64,000 bases of DNA from Acidobacteriota bacterium (GTDB taxonomy: Bacteria; Acidobacteriota; Thermoanaerobaculia; Multivoradales; Multivoraceae): contig JAJCXN010000056.1 in NCBI GenBank assembly GCA_029263415.1, positions 62,001 to 126,000 of the forward strand, written 5' to 3'. Position 1 is the stretch's first letter, and each line of letters opens with the position of its first letter. Under the pieces are notes generated by a model, which saw nothing but the letters and a program-made list of their open reading frames with translations, did no database searches and was not told the DNA's origin. Positions 27,332-35,783 of the stretch are shown in pieces. Both the position numbers and the translations under genes were made by a program.

Positions 27332-30300
27332 ATGTCGACACCAATTCCACAGCCACCCGACCGGCCCCTGGTCGGCAACGTCTTCGACCTGTCCGCTGAC
27401 ACACAGGTTCAAGACCTGCTTCGTCTATCCAAGCAATACGGCGAAATCTTCTTCCTCGAACTCGCAGGCCGACGTCTAATCGTGCTCTCGAGTTTCCGCC
27501 TTGTGGACGAGGTCTCCGATGAGAAGCGCTTCGACAAGCGCGTCTGGGCTCCACTCAAGCAAGTGCGCCGCTTCTCCGGCGACGGGCTATTCACAGCGCA
27601 TACCTTCGAGCCGAACTGGCAGAAGGCGCACAACATTCTGTTGCCCAATTTCAGCATGGTCGCGATGAAGCGCTACCACCCGATGATGCTCGACATCGCG
27701 CGTCAGATGTTGGACAAGTGGTCGCGCCTCAATCCCGCCGACGACCTGGACGTCGCCGACGAAATGACCCGACTCACGCTCGACACCATCGGCTTGTGTG
27801 GCTTCGACTACCGCTTCAACTCGTTCTACCGCGAACGCCCTCACCCCTTCATCCGTGCAATGACTCGCTCGCTCGCGATCTCCATGGATCGGTCGGTCAG
27901 GCCTGAGATCTCCAATCACTTTCGCATTCGGCAGAATCGGATCTTTAAGCGTTCGGTAGATCTGATGAACGACACCGTCGACGGCATCATCCGTGAGCGA
28001 CGAGAAAGTGGCGAGGATCTCTCTCATCGCGTGGATCTGATGTCGGCCATGCTCACTGGCAAAGATCGCGACACCGGTGAGTCACTCGACGATCTCAACA
28101 TCCGCTACCAGATCATTACCTTCCTGATCGCTGGTCACGAGACCACCAGCGGGCTGCTCTCGTTTGCCACCCACTACTTACTCAAGCATCCAGCGGTAAT
28201 GGCCAAAGCTCGAGAGGAAGTCGATCGCGTGCTGGGGCTTGATCCCACCGTCGACCCCACCTATCGGCAGGTCACCGAACTACGCTACGTCAGACAGATC
28301 CTCAACGAAGCTCTCCGGCTGTGGCCTACCGCGCCCATGTTCTCTTTGTTCCCCAAGGAAGGGACTGCGGTACTTGGCGAGGAGTACGAGATCGACAAGC
28401 GAGACGGGCTCGCCGTCTTGATCCCAGCGTTGCACCGCGACCCGGAGATCTGGGGTTCCAATGCCGAAGCCTTCGATCCGGAGCACTTCTCACCTGAGGC
28501 CGAGCGCACCCGCCCAGCGAACGCATTCAAACCCTTCGGCAACGGACAGCGAGCCTGCATCGGCCGCCAGTTTGCGATGCACGAGGCCGCCCTTGCACTC
28601 GGCATGATGCTGCAGCGCTTTGACCTATTCGATGCGCACAACTACAAGCTCGAAGTCAAAGAAACCCTCACCCTCAAGCCGCACGGTTTCAAGATACGCA
28701 TTGCCCCAAGACAGATTCCAGCAGAAGGCGATGTCGCGACTCCGAGTTCCGATGCCGCGAAGCACCCAGCCGAGCCTTCGGAGGTGCCAGTTACGGCACG
28801 CGCGCCAGCCCACGGGACTCCACTCACGGTCCTCTATGGTTCCAATATGGGCACCTCAGAGGCGCTCGCAAATCGGATCGGCTCAGATGGCGAACTTCAG
28901 GGCTTCGCAGTCTCAGTGGAGCCGCTGGATCACCGCACCCGAGGACTGCCGAAGACTGGAGCGGTGATACTGGTCAGCGCCTCCTACAACGGACACCCGC
29001 CGGATAACGCAAAGCGCTTCTGCGACTGGTTGATCAACGAAGCTCCCGCGTCGAAAGCAGCTGATGGACTTCCGTTTGCGGTCTTTGGCTGCGGCAATCG
29101 GGACTGGGCCGCCACCTATCAAGAGATCCCTAGGTTGCTCGACCAACGCATGGCCGAGTCTGGCGGCCATCGTTTGCTGGTGAGAGGCGAGGGCGACGCG
29201 GCCGACGACTTCGACGGAGATTTCGAACGCTGGTACTCGAAACTCTGGCCCGCCGTGCTCGACCAGTTTCAGCTCGACATCAAAGCACCAAACCAAGAGA
29301 CCAACAACGAACCTGCAACGCCGCTGCTGCGCGTCGAAGTCATCCAAGACCGACATCCCAGCCCCTTCGTCAAGGCCTTTGGCGCCAAGCCGATGACCTT
29401 GATTTCCAACATTGAGTTGCAAGCGGCTAGCTCGCCGCGGTCGACCCGGCACATCGAATTCGCCCTACCCTCAGCCGTGACCTACAACACCGGCGATCAT
29501 CTCGGGGTGATCGCACAGAACCATGAGGCGTTGGTCAGACGCGTCCTGGAACGGTTCGCCTTCGATGAGCAGACCAGAATACGCATTCAAGCTGCGGTCG
29601 CAACCCGCACCGACTTTCCAGTCGACCAGCCGATCGCCGTGCACCAACTCCTCACCGATTACGTTGAGCTGCAAGACGTCGCCTCACGCTCGCAGATTGC
29701 TGCCCTCGCCCGCTACACCGAATGCCCACCCGACAAGCAGGGTCTCCTTGAATTGAGCGGTTCGACCGACGAACACCAAGACCAATACCGCACTCGGGTC
29801 TTGGAACCGCGGCGTTCGATTCTCGACCTGCTCGAGCAATACGCCGCCTGCGAGATCCCCTTCGGTGCATTTCTGGGCTTGCTCGCTCCCTTACGGCCAC
29901 GGTATTACTCAATCTCTTCTGCGCCTCTGGTCACAGATCGGATCTTGAGCATCACGGTCGGGGTGATCGAAGGTCCAGCTCGCAGCGGCAACGGAACGTT
30001 TCGGGGCACCTGTTCGCACTATCTCGCAGACAAGACCAAAGGCAGCGTGATCTACGCCTTCGTACGCGATGGTCAGTCGATGTTCAAGCCACCCAAGGAT
30101 CCATCGATACCGATGATCATGATCGGGCCCGGCACCGGACTGGCTCCGTTCCGCGGTTTCTTGCAGGAGCGTCAAGCGCAGAAGGCCGCGGGCGCTACGG
30201 TCGGCCACTCCATGCTGTTCTTCGGCTGTCGACGTCCCGCCGAGGACTTCCTCTATCGCGAGCAGCTCGAGGGCTTCGAAGCTGACGGCGTAGCCGCCCT

Positions 30301-30571
30301 GGATGTTGCGTTCTCTCGAGAGACTCCAGATGCCAAGAGCTATGTTCAGCATCGGCTCAAAGCCCGAGCAGACGATGTGTGGGAGTTACTGGAGCAGGGC
30401 GCGCAGATCTACGTGTGCGGCGACGCTACCGCCATGGCCCCCGAAGTCAAAGACGCGTTCTTGCATATTCACCAATCGAAGACCGGTGGCGACGCGAAAG
30501 ACGCGAAGGAGTGGCTCGATGCTCTCACAAGCAACCATCGCTATCTGGTCGACGTCTGGTCCTCCGCCTAG
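27332..30571 (+). CDS. Self-sufficient cytochrome P450-NADPH reductase fusion (CYP102/BM3-like)
   Basis: This single-chain monooxygenase, as in P450 BM3, hydroxylates fatty acids or related chains using NADPH and O2. The heme domain (residues 1-460) has the I-helix AGHETTSG, an ExxR in NEALRLW and the heme loop FGNGQRACIGRQ with Cys409. The FMN domain starts near residue 498 with VLYGSNMGTSEAL. The FAD/NADPH domain has RYYSISSAP and GPGTGLAPFRGF. At 1079 residues it is slightly longer than BM3. Against BM3 from memory, the carboxylate-binding Arg47 and Phe87 (GDGLF) are kept, while Tyr51 is Val here, so the chain-anchoring site differs. A structured terminator follows at 30679. Confidence 0.96.
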   Translation: MSTPIPQPPDRPLVGNVFDLSADTQVQDLLRLSKQYGEIFFLELAGRRLIVLSSFRLVDEVSDEKRFDKRVWAPLKQVRRFSGDGLFTAHTFEPNWQKAHNILLPNFSMVAMKRYHPMMLDIARQMLDKWSRLNPADDLDVADEMTRLTLDTIGLCGFDYRFNSFYRERPHPFIRAMTRSLAISMDRSVRPEISNHFRIRQNRIFKRSVDLMNDTVDGIIRERRESGEDLSHRVDLMSAMLTGKDRDTGESLDDLNIRYQIITFLIAGHETTSGLLSFATHYLLKHPAVMAKAREEVDRVLGLDPTVDPTYRQVTELRYVRQILNEALRLWPTAPMFSLFPKEGTAVLGEEYEIDKRDGLAVLIPALHRDPEIWGSNAEAFDPEHFSPEAERTRPANAFKPFGNGQRACIGRQFAMHEAALALGMMLQRFDLFDAHNYKLEVKETLTLKPHGFKIRIAPRQIPAEGDVATPSSDAAKHPAEPSEVPVTARAPAHGTPLTVLYGSNMGTSEALANRIGSDGELQGFAVSVEPLDHRTRGLPKTGAVILVSASYNGHPPDNAKRFCDWLINEAPASKAADGLPFAVFGCGNRDWAATYQEIPRLLDQRMAESGGHRLLVRGEGDAADDFDGDFERWYSKLWPAVLDQFQLDIKAPNQETNNEPATPLLRVEVIQDRHPSPFVKAFGAKPMTLISNIELQAASSPRSTRHIEFALPSAVTYNTGDHLGVIAQNHEALVRRVLERFAFDEQTRIRIQAAVATRTDFPVDQPIAVHQLLTDYVELQDVASRSQIAALARYTECPPDKQGLLELSGSTDEHQDQYRTRVLEPRRSILDLLEQYAACEIPFGAFLGLLAPLRPRYYSISSAPLVTDRILSITVGVIEGPARSGNGTFRGTCSHYLADKTKGSVIYAFVRDGQSMFKPPKDPSIPMIMIGPGTGLAPFRGFLQERQAQKAAGATVGHSMLFFGCRRPAEDFLYREQLEGFEADGVAALDVAFSRETPDAKSYVQHRLKARADDVWELLEQGAQIYVCGDATAMAPEVKDAFLHIHQSKTGGDAKDAKEWLDALTSNHRYLVDVWSSA

Positions 30572-30678
30572 AAACATCTTTGCGAAAAGCGCGTCCGGCA
30601 CACGATACCTGCCATTCGTCACAGCTATCGGAACCGATCCCGAACGTGAAACGTCTATTGCTCGGAGGTCTACTTTTA

Positions 30679-30736
30679 GAGCCGGATCGCAGCGCCCGCG
30701 GGACGTTCCCCTTGCACTGCCCCGGCTCATTTTTTT
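30679..30736 (+). terminator. Rho-independent terminator, long stem with T7
   Basis: GAGCCGG (30679-30685) pairs with CCGGCTC (30722-30728), with an inner GCAG/CTGC pairing and a small GGGA/TCCC hairpin inside. It is followed at once by A and seven T. It lies 108 bases beyond the P450 fusion stop codon. This is the strongest intrinsic terminator I see in the window. Confidence 0.6.
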
Positions 30737-30838
30737 GGCACCCTTCACTCCCGTCTGGTGAAACCTTTTCAGCTGATCTGGCGTTGTGATCATCAGTAGT
30801 CACCGCCAAGAGGCCGCTGGGGGCTCGCACCGGCTGGC

Positions 30839-30867
30839 TTCACGATCCAAACGGGTTTCACGATCCA
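30839..30867. promoter_or_regulatory. Direct repeat upstream of the PDZ gene
   Basis: TTCACGATCCA occurs at 30839-30849 and again at 30857-30867, an 18-base period, ending 17 bases before the ATG at 30885. The spacing suits a protein-binding site or a duplication; it overlaps the expected leader. It could also be one more short tandem duplication of this genome. Confidence 0.4.
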
Positions 30868-30884
30868 GTAAGAGGTATCCAACG

Positions 30885-31973
30885 ATGGGCAATCGCAACC
30901 ACGGAACAAAGACCGACACCACCAAAACCCAAACTCGATGGCGCGGACCAGCAGTCGCAGCCGCAGCGGTTGCGGTCGTATTGCCACTGACCGCATTCGC
31001 CGGGATCGGCGCGTGGAACGGCGTACAGCGCGTGATGCTCGGTACCGCTGTCGAGACAGCTCCCATCACTGCAGCTGAGCTTGCACCCGCGCGCGAGACG
31101 GAACCCCGAACGCGCCAAGAGAGGCGCGAAGGCAAGTCCACCTCTGGCAAGGCTGGATTCCTAGGCGTCTCCACCACTGGCCTGACAGATCAGCTCCGTG
31201 ATCGCTTCGACGTTCCACGCGGTCACGGTGTAATGATTTCCGAGATCACCGACAACAGCGCCGCCTACCTCGCGGGCTTAGAGGCCGGCGACATCATCAC
31301 CGATGTCAACGGGACAACGATCTCCAGCAGCTCTGACTTGAGTCGCGCCATTCGCCGTGCCGGCGCCGACAGTACCGTCGCGATCGAGGTCTACCGTGAC
31401 GGTCGCGCTCAGATTCTTGACGCAACCCTCCAGGCGGCCTCAACCCGGACGGCCTCCTACAGCTGGCGCAGCGATGACGGCGACTCGGATGATTGGGACA
31501 CAAGTAACTGGAACAACGGTGACTGGTCTCCTGAGGGTATCGAAGCGTTCGCCGAGCGGATGGCAGAGTTCGGCGAACGATGGGGCGAAATCGGAGCACA
31601 GTTCGGCGAGATGGGTGCAGAAATCGGAGCACAGTTCGGCGAGGGCTTCGCTGAGAATTTCGAGCAGAACGCTGAGGCCTGGGCCGAGCGCATGGAAGCC
31701 TGGGGTGAGGAGTTCGGGCGCCGCATGGAGGCAAAGTTCGAGAATGGTGAATGGGACGAGCGCTCGTTCAGTTTCAATCACGACGGCGACTTCGATTCTG
31801 AAGAGTTCGAGGAAATCATGCACGAACTCCATGAGAGACTCGAAGGTCTGAACCTCGAAGGCATCGGTCAAATCGTCGAGGAAGCCATGCAGGGTGTCAA
31901 CTGGGAGTCACTCGGAGCGGATGTCTCCGCCGCAGTCGAAGAAGCGATGAAAGCTCTAGACAACGAGCGCTAG
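30885..31973 (+). CDS. PDZ domain protein with acidic repetitive tail
   Basis: The ATG at 30885 (MGNRN) follows AAGAGG with about ten bases between; the track GTG start is not needed. A basic N-region and the helix AVAAAAVAVVLPLTAFAGI form a signal anchor. A PDZ domain of the HtrA/RseP type follows, GFLGVSTTGL through AGLEAGDIITDVNG. The last 160 or so residues are very acidic and repetitive, with EIGAQFGE twice in an 11-residue spacing and many AWxERM and FGE elements, probably an amphipathic helical tail. No protease domain is present, so it is an adaptor or sensor on the envelope side. Function unknown. Confidence 0.88.
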   Translation: MGNRNHGTKTDTTKTQTRWRGPAVAAAAVAVVLPLTAFAGIGAWNGVQRVMLGTAVETAPITAAELAPARETEPRTRQERREGKSTSGKAGFLGVSTTGLTDQLRDRFDVPRGHGVMISEITDNSAAYLAGLEAGDIITDVNGTTISSSSDLSRAIRRAGADSTVAIEVYRDGRAQILDATLQAASTRTASYSWRSDDGDSDDWDTSNWNNGDWSPEGIEAFAERMAEFGERWGEIGAQFGEMGAEIGAQFGEGFAENFEQNAEAWAERMEAWGEEFGRRMEAKFENGEWDERSFSFNHDGDFDSEEFEEIMHELHERLEGLNLEGIGQIVEEAMQGVNWESLGADVSAAVEEAMKALDNER

Positions 31974-32002
31974 AGCAGACGCCAGCCTGTGCCCAAGCCT
32001 GA

Positions 32003-32029
32003 GGGGGTTGGAGAGAACCTCCAATCCCC
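32003..32029. terminator. Terminator hairpin between convergent PDZ and GH3 genes
   Basis: GGGGGTTGGAG and CTCCAATCCCC form an 11-bp stem with one G-T pair and a five-base loop. It lies in the 58-base gap between two convergent stop codons and may serve both strands. The + side is followed by TTCT only. Confidence 0.55.
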
Positions 32030-32031
32030 TT

Positions 32032-35000
32032 CTACTGCTCTCGCTTGGTCACAACAACGTCCTTGATGCCCAGCATCACGGCGTCATGAAGCTCTCTGCG
32101 CACGGCTGAGATCTTCCGGTTGTCCCGAGTCGGATGCACACGGTTGGTGAGCAAGACAACGGCGACCTCTCGCACTGCATCGACCCACAGCGAAGTCCCG
32201 GTAAAACCGGTGTGCCCGAACGACCCGGCCGCGAAGTAGTCTCCGGCACTACTCCGACCTGACGGAGTGTCCCAACCGATCGCCCGGCTACTCGCCTCAA
32301 CCACATTCGTCCGTTGGGTGTAGCGGCGGATCGTTGACTGCTTGAGAAGACGAACGCCGTCGAGGTGGCCTCCGTTCATCAGCATCTGTAGGAAGCGCCC
32401 AAGATCGGAGGCGGTCGAGAAGACTCCGGCGTGAGGAGCGATGCCTCCAAGGCCTGCCGCGTTCTCATCATGCACCTCGCCCCAGACCAGCCTTCCTCGC
32501 CACTCGGGATCCATCTCCGTCGGAGCAATTCGCGAGAGCGGCAACGAGGCTGGCGCCGCGGTCGGCCGGTACGTAGTCGAGCGCATCGAAAGAGGTCTGA
32601 AAATCTCTCCTTGAGCTAACTCATCGAGTGTACGTCCCGTGGTGCGTTCGAGAATCTCTCCCAAGAGCAGGATGCCCAGATCAGAGTACTCCACCGACGA
32701 TCGTGGTTCGGTGTTGAGCGGCATGCCGAAGATCTCGCTCAAGTAGCCGACTCTGGATCGCTCGGTCGGGACTGTCCGCTCGCCGTGGCGCTTGTATAGG
32801 TCGGTCCACCAGAGGATCCCAGACGTATGCGACAGAAGATCCAAAACTGTGATGCCGGCCTTGGCTGGGCCCGCAAACTCGGGGAGATAGCGTTGCACCG
32901 GAGCGTTGAGATCGAGCAAGCCCCGTTCCTCGAGGAGCATGCATAAGGTGGTGGTAACAACGACCTTGGTGAGCGAGGCAATGTCATAGAGCGTGTCGAG
33001 CTCGACGTCGGCTGCTCCTAGGTCGTAGGAAAGTCTGCCAACGGCTTCGTGAAAGACCACCCGCCCGTGTCTGAGCACCATTGCGGCTGCACCAGGAAAC
33101 GCCTTGTCACTGACTGCTCGATGCAAAACCTCTCGAACCTCGCGCGCGAATCCCGGTTCAAGCCCCAACGTGCTTGGATCCGTCACTGGTTCTGCAGACC
33201 AGCGCGGCCGATCCAGGACCCGACTCTCCATTGCTCTCGGCCTCACGTCCTCGGCTGAGGTCAGCGTAGGCACAACCTCCACCGGAAGGCGGCCAGTGAT
33301 CGAGTGCTCGCCATAGATCGCTTGCACCGACGCCGTCTGCGAATAGGTCGACGCATCAAACAAGCCGAGCTCAGCGTCGGCGCCAAGAGCCAAGGTCCAC
33401 GGATCACCGAACGTGACAAACACAGCTGGGATGCCGCGCGCTTGAGCAGCGCCGATCCACTTGTCGACCCAAGCCCAAGCCGTGGACAGCGCCTCGCGCC
33501 CCCCTAAGCGCTGGGCTTTGTTCTGGGCTGCGGGCAAGTCGTCGGGCTCGGCACCTTCCGTCGCAAGCGCTTTCGTGCCGGCATTCGCATTCGCACCGGC
33601 TTCAGCTTGCCGATCTGGCACTTCAGGCACCAACCTCAACCTCCCCCAGGACCGGCGACTCGCATAACTCGCAACGAGCACGGCGTCCGCATCTGCGATC
33701 GCCTCTAGAATCGTGGAGTCTCTATCCGCAGCCGAGCTAGGGCGAACCCAGTAGTCGTTGACCGACTCCGCTCTGCGTCCGAGCTCGCGCGCGACCATAC
33801 GGGGGTTGGTCGTTCGATCAAATTCGTCGAGCAGCGAGATCACCAACACTTTGCCATTCCAACAAGTACCGAAGTTCTTGGTGCCACCAAAACAACGACC
33901 TGGCACGCCTGCGGTGAGCGACTCCTGGCCCACACCGGGCTTCACCCAGGTGACCGCGGCACGAGCGATCTGCTGCGCAATGCGGACAGAGTCAGAGCGG
34001 TCGGCAGTCAGTGGAGTCGTAGACCCCGAACGCGGTCGGTTTCCTAGCAGCCCGAGCTTCGTCTTCGCCTGCAAGATTCTTGAGACTGATTCATCGAGGC
34101 GCTGCTCACTCACCTCTCCTCTCGCCACCGCGCGCACCAAAGCATCGACCGCAACGCGCGGATAAGGAGGCAGCAGTAGCAGATCCGTACCCGCCTTCAC
34201 TGCATCGATGACCACCGAGCCGTGCCACGCGCCACGAGCGCCTTCCATGTCAAGCGCATCGCTGACAATCAAACCGTCAAATCCCAGTTCGCGGCGTAGA
34301 AGACCTCTCAACACCTGCTGCGAGCGCGAGGCAGGAGTGTCGTCGTCATCGAGTGCCGTGACCACCAAGTGGGCGGGCATGACGCCCGCGACACCAGCGT
34401 CGACAACGGCTCTAAATGGAACCAGTTCACGCTCGCGCAGAGTGGCAAGGCTTTCTGTCAGCCGCGGCAATTCAAAGTGCGAATCCTCAACCGTCGCACC
34501 GTGGCCAGGGAAGTGTTTCGCAACCGCCAATGCGCCAGCCGCCTGGACCCCGCGAACAAAAGCTGCTCCGAGCACTCCCACCTTTTCTGGGTCGCTGCCG
34601 AACGAACGCGTACCAATCACCCGATTATCTGGTTCCACAGCAAGATCAAGTACCGGTGCCAGAATCAAGTGGATCCCCAACTCAAGCGCTTCAACAGCGG
34701 TCACCCGCCCGACCTCCTGCGCCAACTCACGGTCGTCAGTGGCGCCGACTGCCATGGCCACCGGAAACCTCAGGCCCCCGTCCAACCGCATGCCGATGCC
34801 CCACTCGGCGTCCAATCCAATCAACAACGGCAACGCGCTCGCCGCCTGCAATCGATCGATCGTCGACTTTACTGACAGTGGATCGCCACCGAACAACACG
34901 ACGCCGCCGATGGTTCCGCTGCGCGCTAGAGCAACGACCTCTTGCAGCCCCGGATCGTCATCACTGAGAAAGGTCCCCGGAAGCCGTGGAAACACCATCT

Positions 35001-35133
35001 GCCCCACCTTCTGCTCGATGGTCAGGTCGGAAATCGTAGGGCCCTGCGCAACCAGAGTGGAGCACACGCAGATCACCAGCAACCCCAAAGTGCCTGCTTG
35101 CGCGATGAATCTCGACTGCGATCCCAATTTCAT
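32032..35133 (-). CDS. GH3 beta-N-acetylglucosaminidase fused to a beta-lactamase-fold serine hydrolase
   Basis: This exported protein of 1033 residues joins two cell-wall activities. After a signal peptide (LGLLVICVCSTLVAQ), a GH3 domain of the NagZ type carries KHFPGHG with the DSH motif and the nucleophile Asp in VSDALDM. Such enzymes release N-acetylglucosamine from muropeptides. A middle GH3 C-terminal-like domain follows, interrupted by an AGANANAG low-complexity insert. The C-terminal 360 residues form a class C beta-lactamase/DD-peptidase fold with SLTK (Ser and Lys), a YSD motif and a GHTG triad. It may cut both sugar and peptide bonds of wall fragments. The domain order is known in other phyla; the substrate here is inferred. 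Confidence 0.94.
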   Translation of the reverse strand: MKLGSQSRFIAQAGTLGLLVICVCSTLVAQGPTISDLTIEQKVGQMVFPRLPGTFLSDDDPGLQEVVALARSGTIGGVVLFGGDPLSVKSTIDRLQAASALPLLIGLDAEWGIGMRLDGGLRFPVAMAVGATDDRELAQEVGRVTAVEALELGIHLILAPVLDLAVEPDNRVIGTRSFGSDPEKVGVLGAAFVRGVQAAGALAVAKHFPGHGATVEDSHFELPRLTESLATLRERELVPFRAVVDAGVAGVMPAHLVVTALDDDDTPASRSQQVLRGLLRRELGFDGLIVSDALDMEGARGAWHGSVVIDAVKAGTDLLLLPPYPRVAVDALVRAVARGEVSEQRLDESVSRILQAKTKLGLLGNRPRSGSTTPLTADRSDSVRIAQQIARAAVTWVKPGVGQESLTAGVPGRCFGGTKNFGTCWNGKVLVISLLDEFDRTTNPRMVARELGRRAESVNDYWVRPSSAADRDSTILEAIADADAVLVASYASRRSWGRLRLVPEVPDRQAEAGANANAGTKALATEGAEPDDLPAAQNKAQRLGGREALSTAWAWVDKWIGAAQARGIPAVFVTFGDPWTLALGADAELGLFDASTYSQTASVQAIYGEHSITGRLPVEVVPTLTSAEDVRPRAMESRVLDRPRWSAEPVTDPSTLGLEPGFAREVREVLHRAVSDKAFPGAAAMVLRHGRVVFHEAVGRLSYDLGAADVELDTLYDIASLTKVVVTTTLCMLLEERGLLDLNAPVQRYLPEFAGPAKAGITVLDLLSHTSGILWWTDLYKRHGERTVPTERSRVGYLSEIFGMPLNTEPRSSVEYSDLGILLLGEILERTTGRTLDELAQGEIFRPLSMRSTTYRPTAAPASLPLSRIAPTEMDPEWRGRLVWGEVHDENAAGLGGIAPHAGVFSTASDLGRFLQMLMNGGHLDGVRLLKQSTIRRYTQRTNVVEASSRAIGWDTPSGRSSAGDYFAAGSFGHTGFTGTSLWVDAVREVAVVLLTNRVHPTRDNRKISAVRRELHDAVMLGIKDVVVTKREQ

Positions 35134-35222
35134 GTTTACCCCATACCTCTAGAACTTCAGGCTTAATCGGCGGGTCGATGATACTCCCCCGCAACAAGTG
35201 CGCTGTTAGCATCCCGACTCCC

Positions 35223-35783
35223 ATGACTGGTTCCCAACAGCCCCAAGTAGATCCCGCCACCAACAATGGTCGCCCGATTCCGACCACCGTTGCGCCCGAT
35301 CACTGGCACCAATGGCAGGCCACTCACCGCGCCACACTGTGCTTTGTCATCAAAGATGAACGCGTCCTTCTGATTCGCAAAAAGCGAGGTCTCGGCGCAG
35401 GAAAGATCAATGGACCCGGCGGCAAAGTTGAGCCAGGCGAGAGCCTCGAAGAGTGTGCCGCGAGGGAAACGCGCGAAGAGCTGCTCATTGAGCCACTCGG
35501 GCTCGCGAGAGCTGGCCGCTTGAAGTTCCAGTTCACCGACGGCTACGGGATCGATGTCACCGTGTACCGTGCCAGCGATTTCTCCGGGACACCGACAGAG
35601 ACCGACGAAGCGGTACCGATCTGGTCGGACCTCGACACCATCCCGTTCGAGGAAATGTGGCAAGACGACGAACTCTGGTTCCCGTTCATGCTCGCGCACC
35701 GGCCCTTTGAGGGTCGGTTCATTTTCGACGGCGACCGCATGGTCGACCACGTGCTTGAGATCGCAATGGAGGCAGGGTCTTGA
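35223..35783 (+). CDS. Nudix hydrolase, MTH1-like (oxidised purine dNTP diphosphatase type)
   Basis: The region ATLCFVIKDERVLLIRKKRG followed by GAGKINGPGGKVEPGES resembles the MTH1/MutT group, which removes 8-oxo-dGTP and 2-hydroxy-dATP. The Nudix box is complete through GKVEPGESLEECAARETREEL. The C-terminal half carries WSDLDTIPFEEMWQDD, also of the MTH1 type. I use the ATG at 35223 (MTGSQQ); an ATG at 35178 adds 15 residues, and neither has a clear ribosome site. Its stop overlaps the next gene's TTG start as TTGA. It diverges from the GH3 fusion. Confidence 0.88.
   Translation: MTGSQQPQVDPATNNGRPIPTTVAPDHWHQWQATHRATLCFVIKDERVLLIRKKRGLGAGKINGPGGKVEPGESLEECAARETREELLIEPLGLARAGRLKFQFTDGYGIDVTVYRASDFSGTPTETDEAVPIWSDLDTIPFEEMWQDDELWFPFMLAHRPFEGRFIFDGDRMVDHVLEIAMEAGS

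Noticed and set aside
34208-35152. 314-residue + strand ORF
   Set aside because: It is antisense to the GH3 fusion, has Ser/Arg/Pro-rich composition and no domain, and the opposite strand has catalytic motifs.
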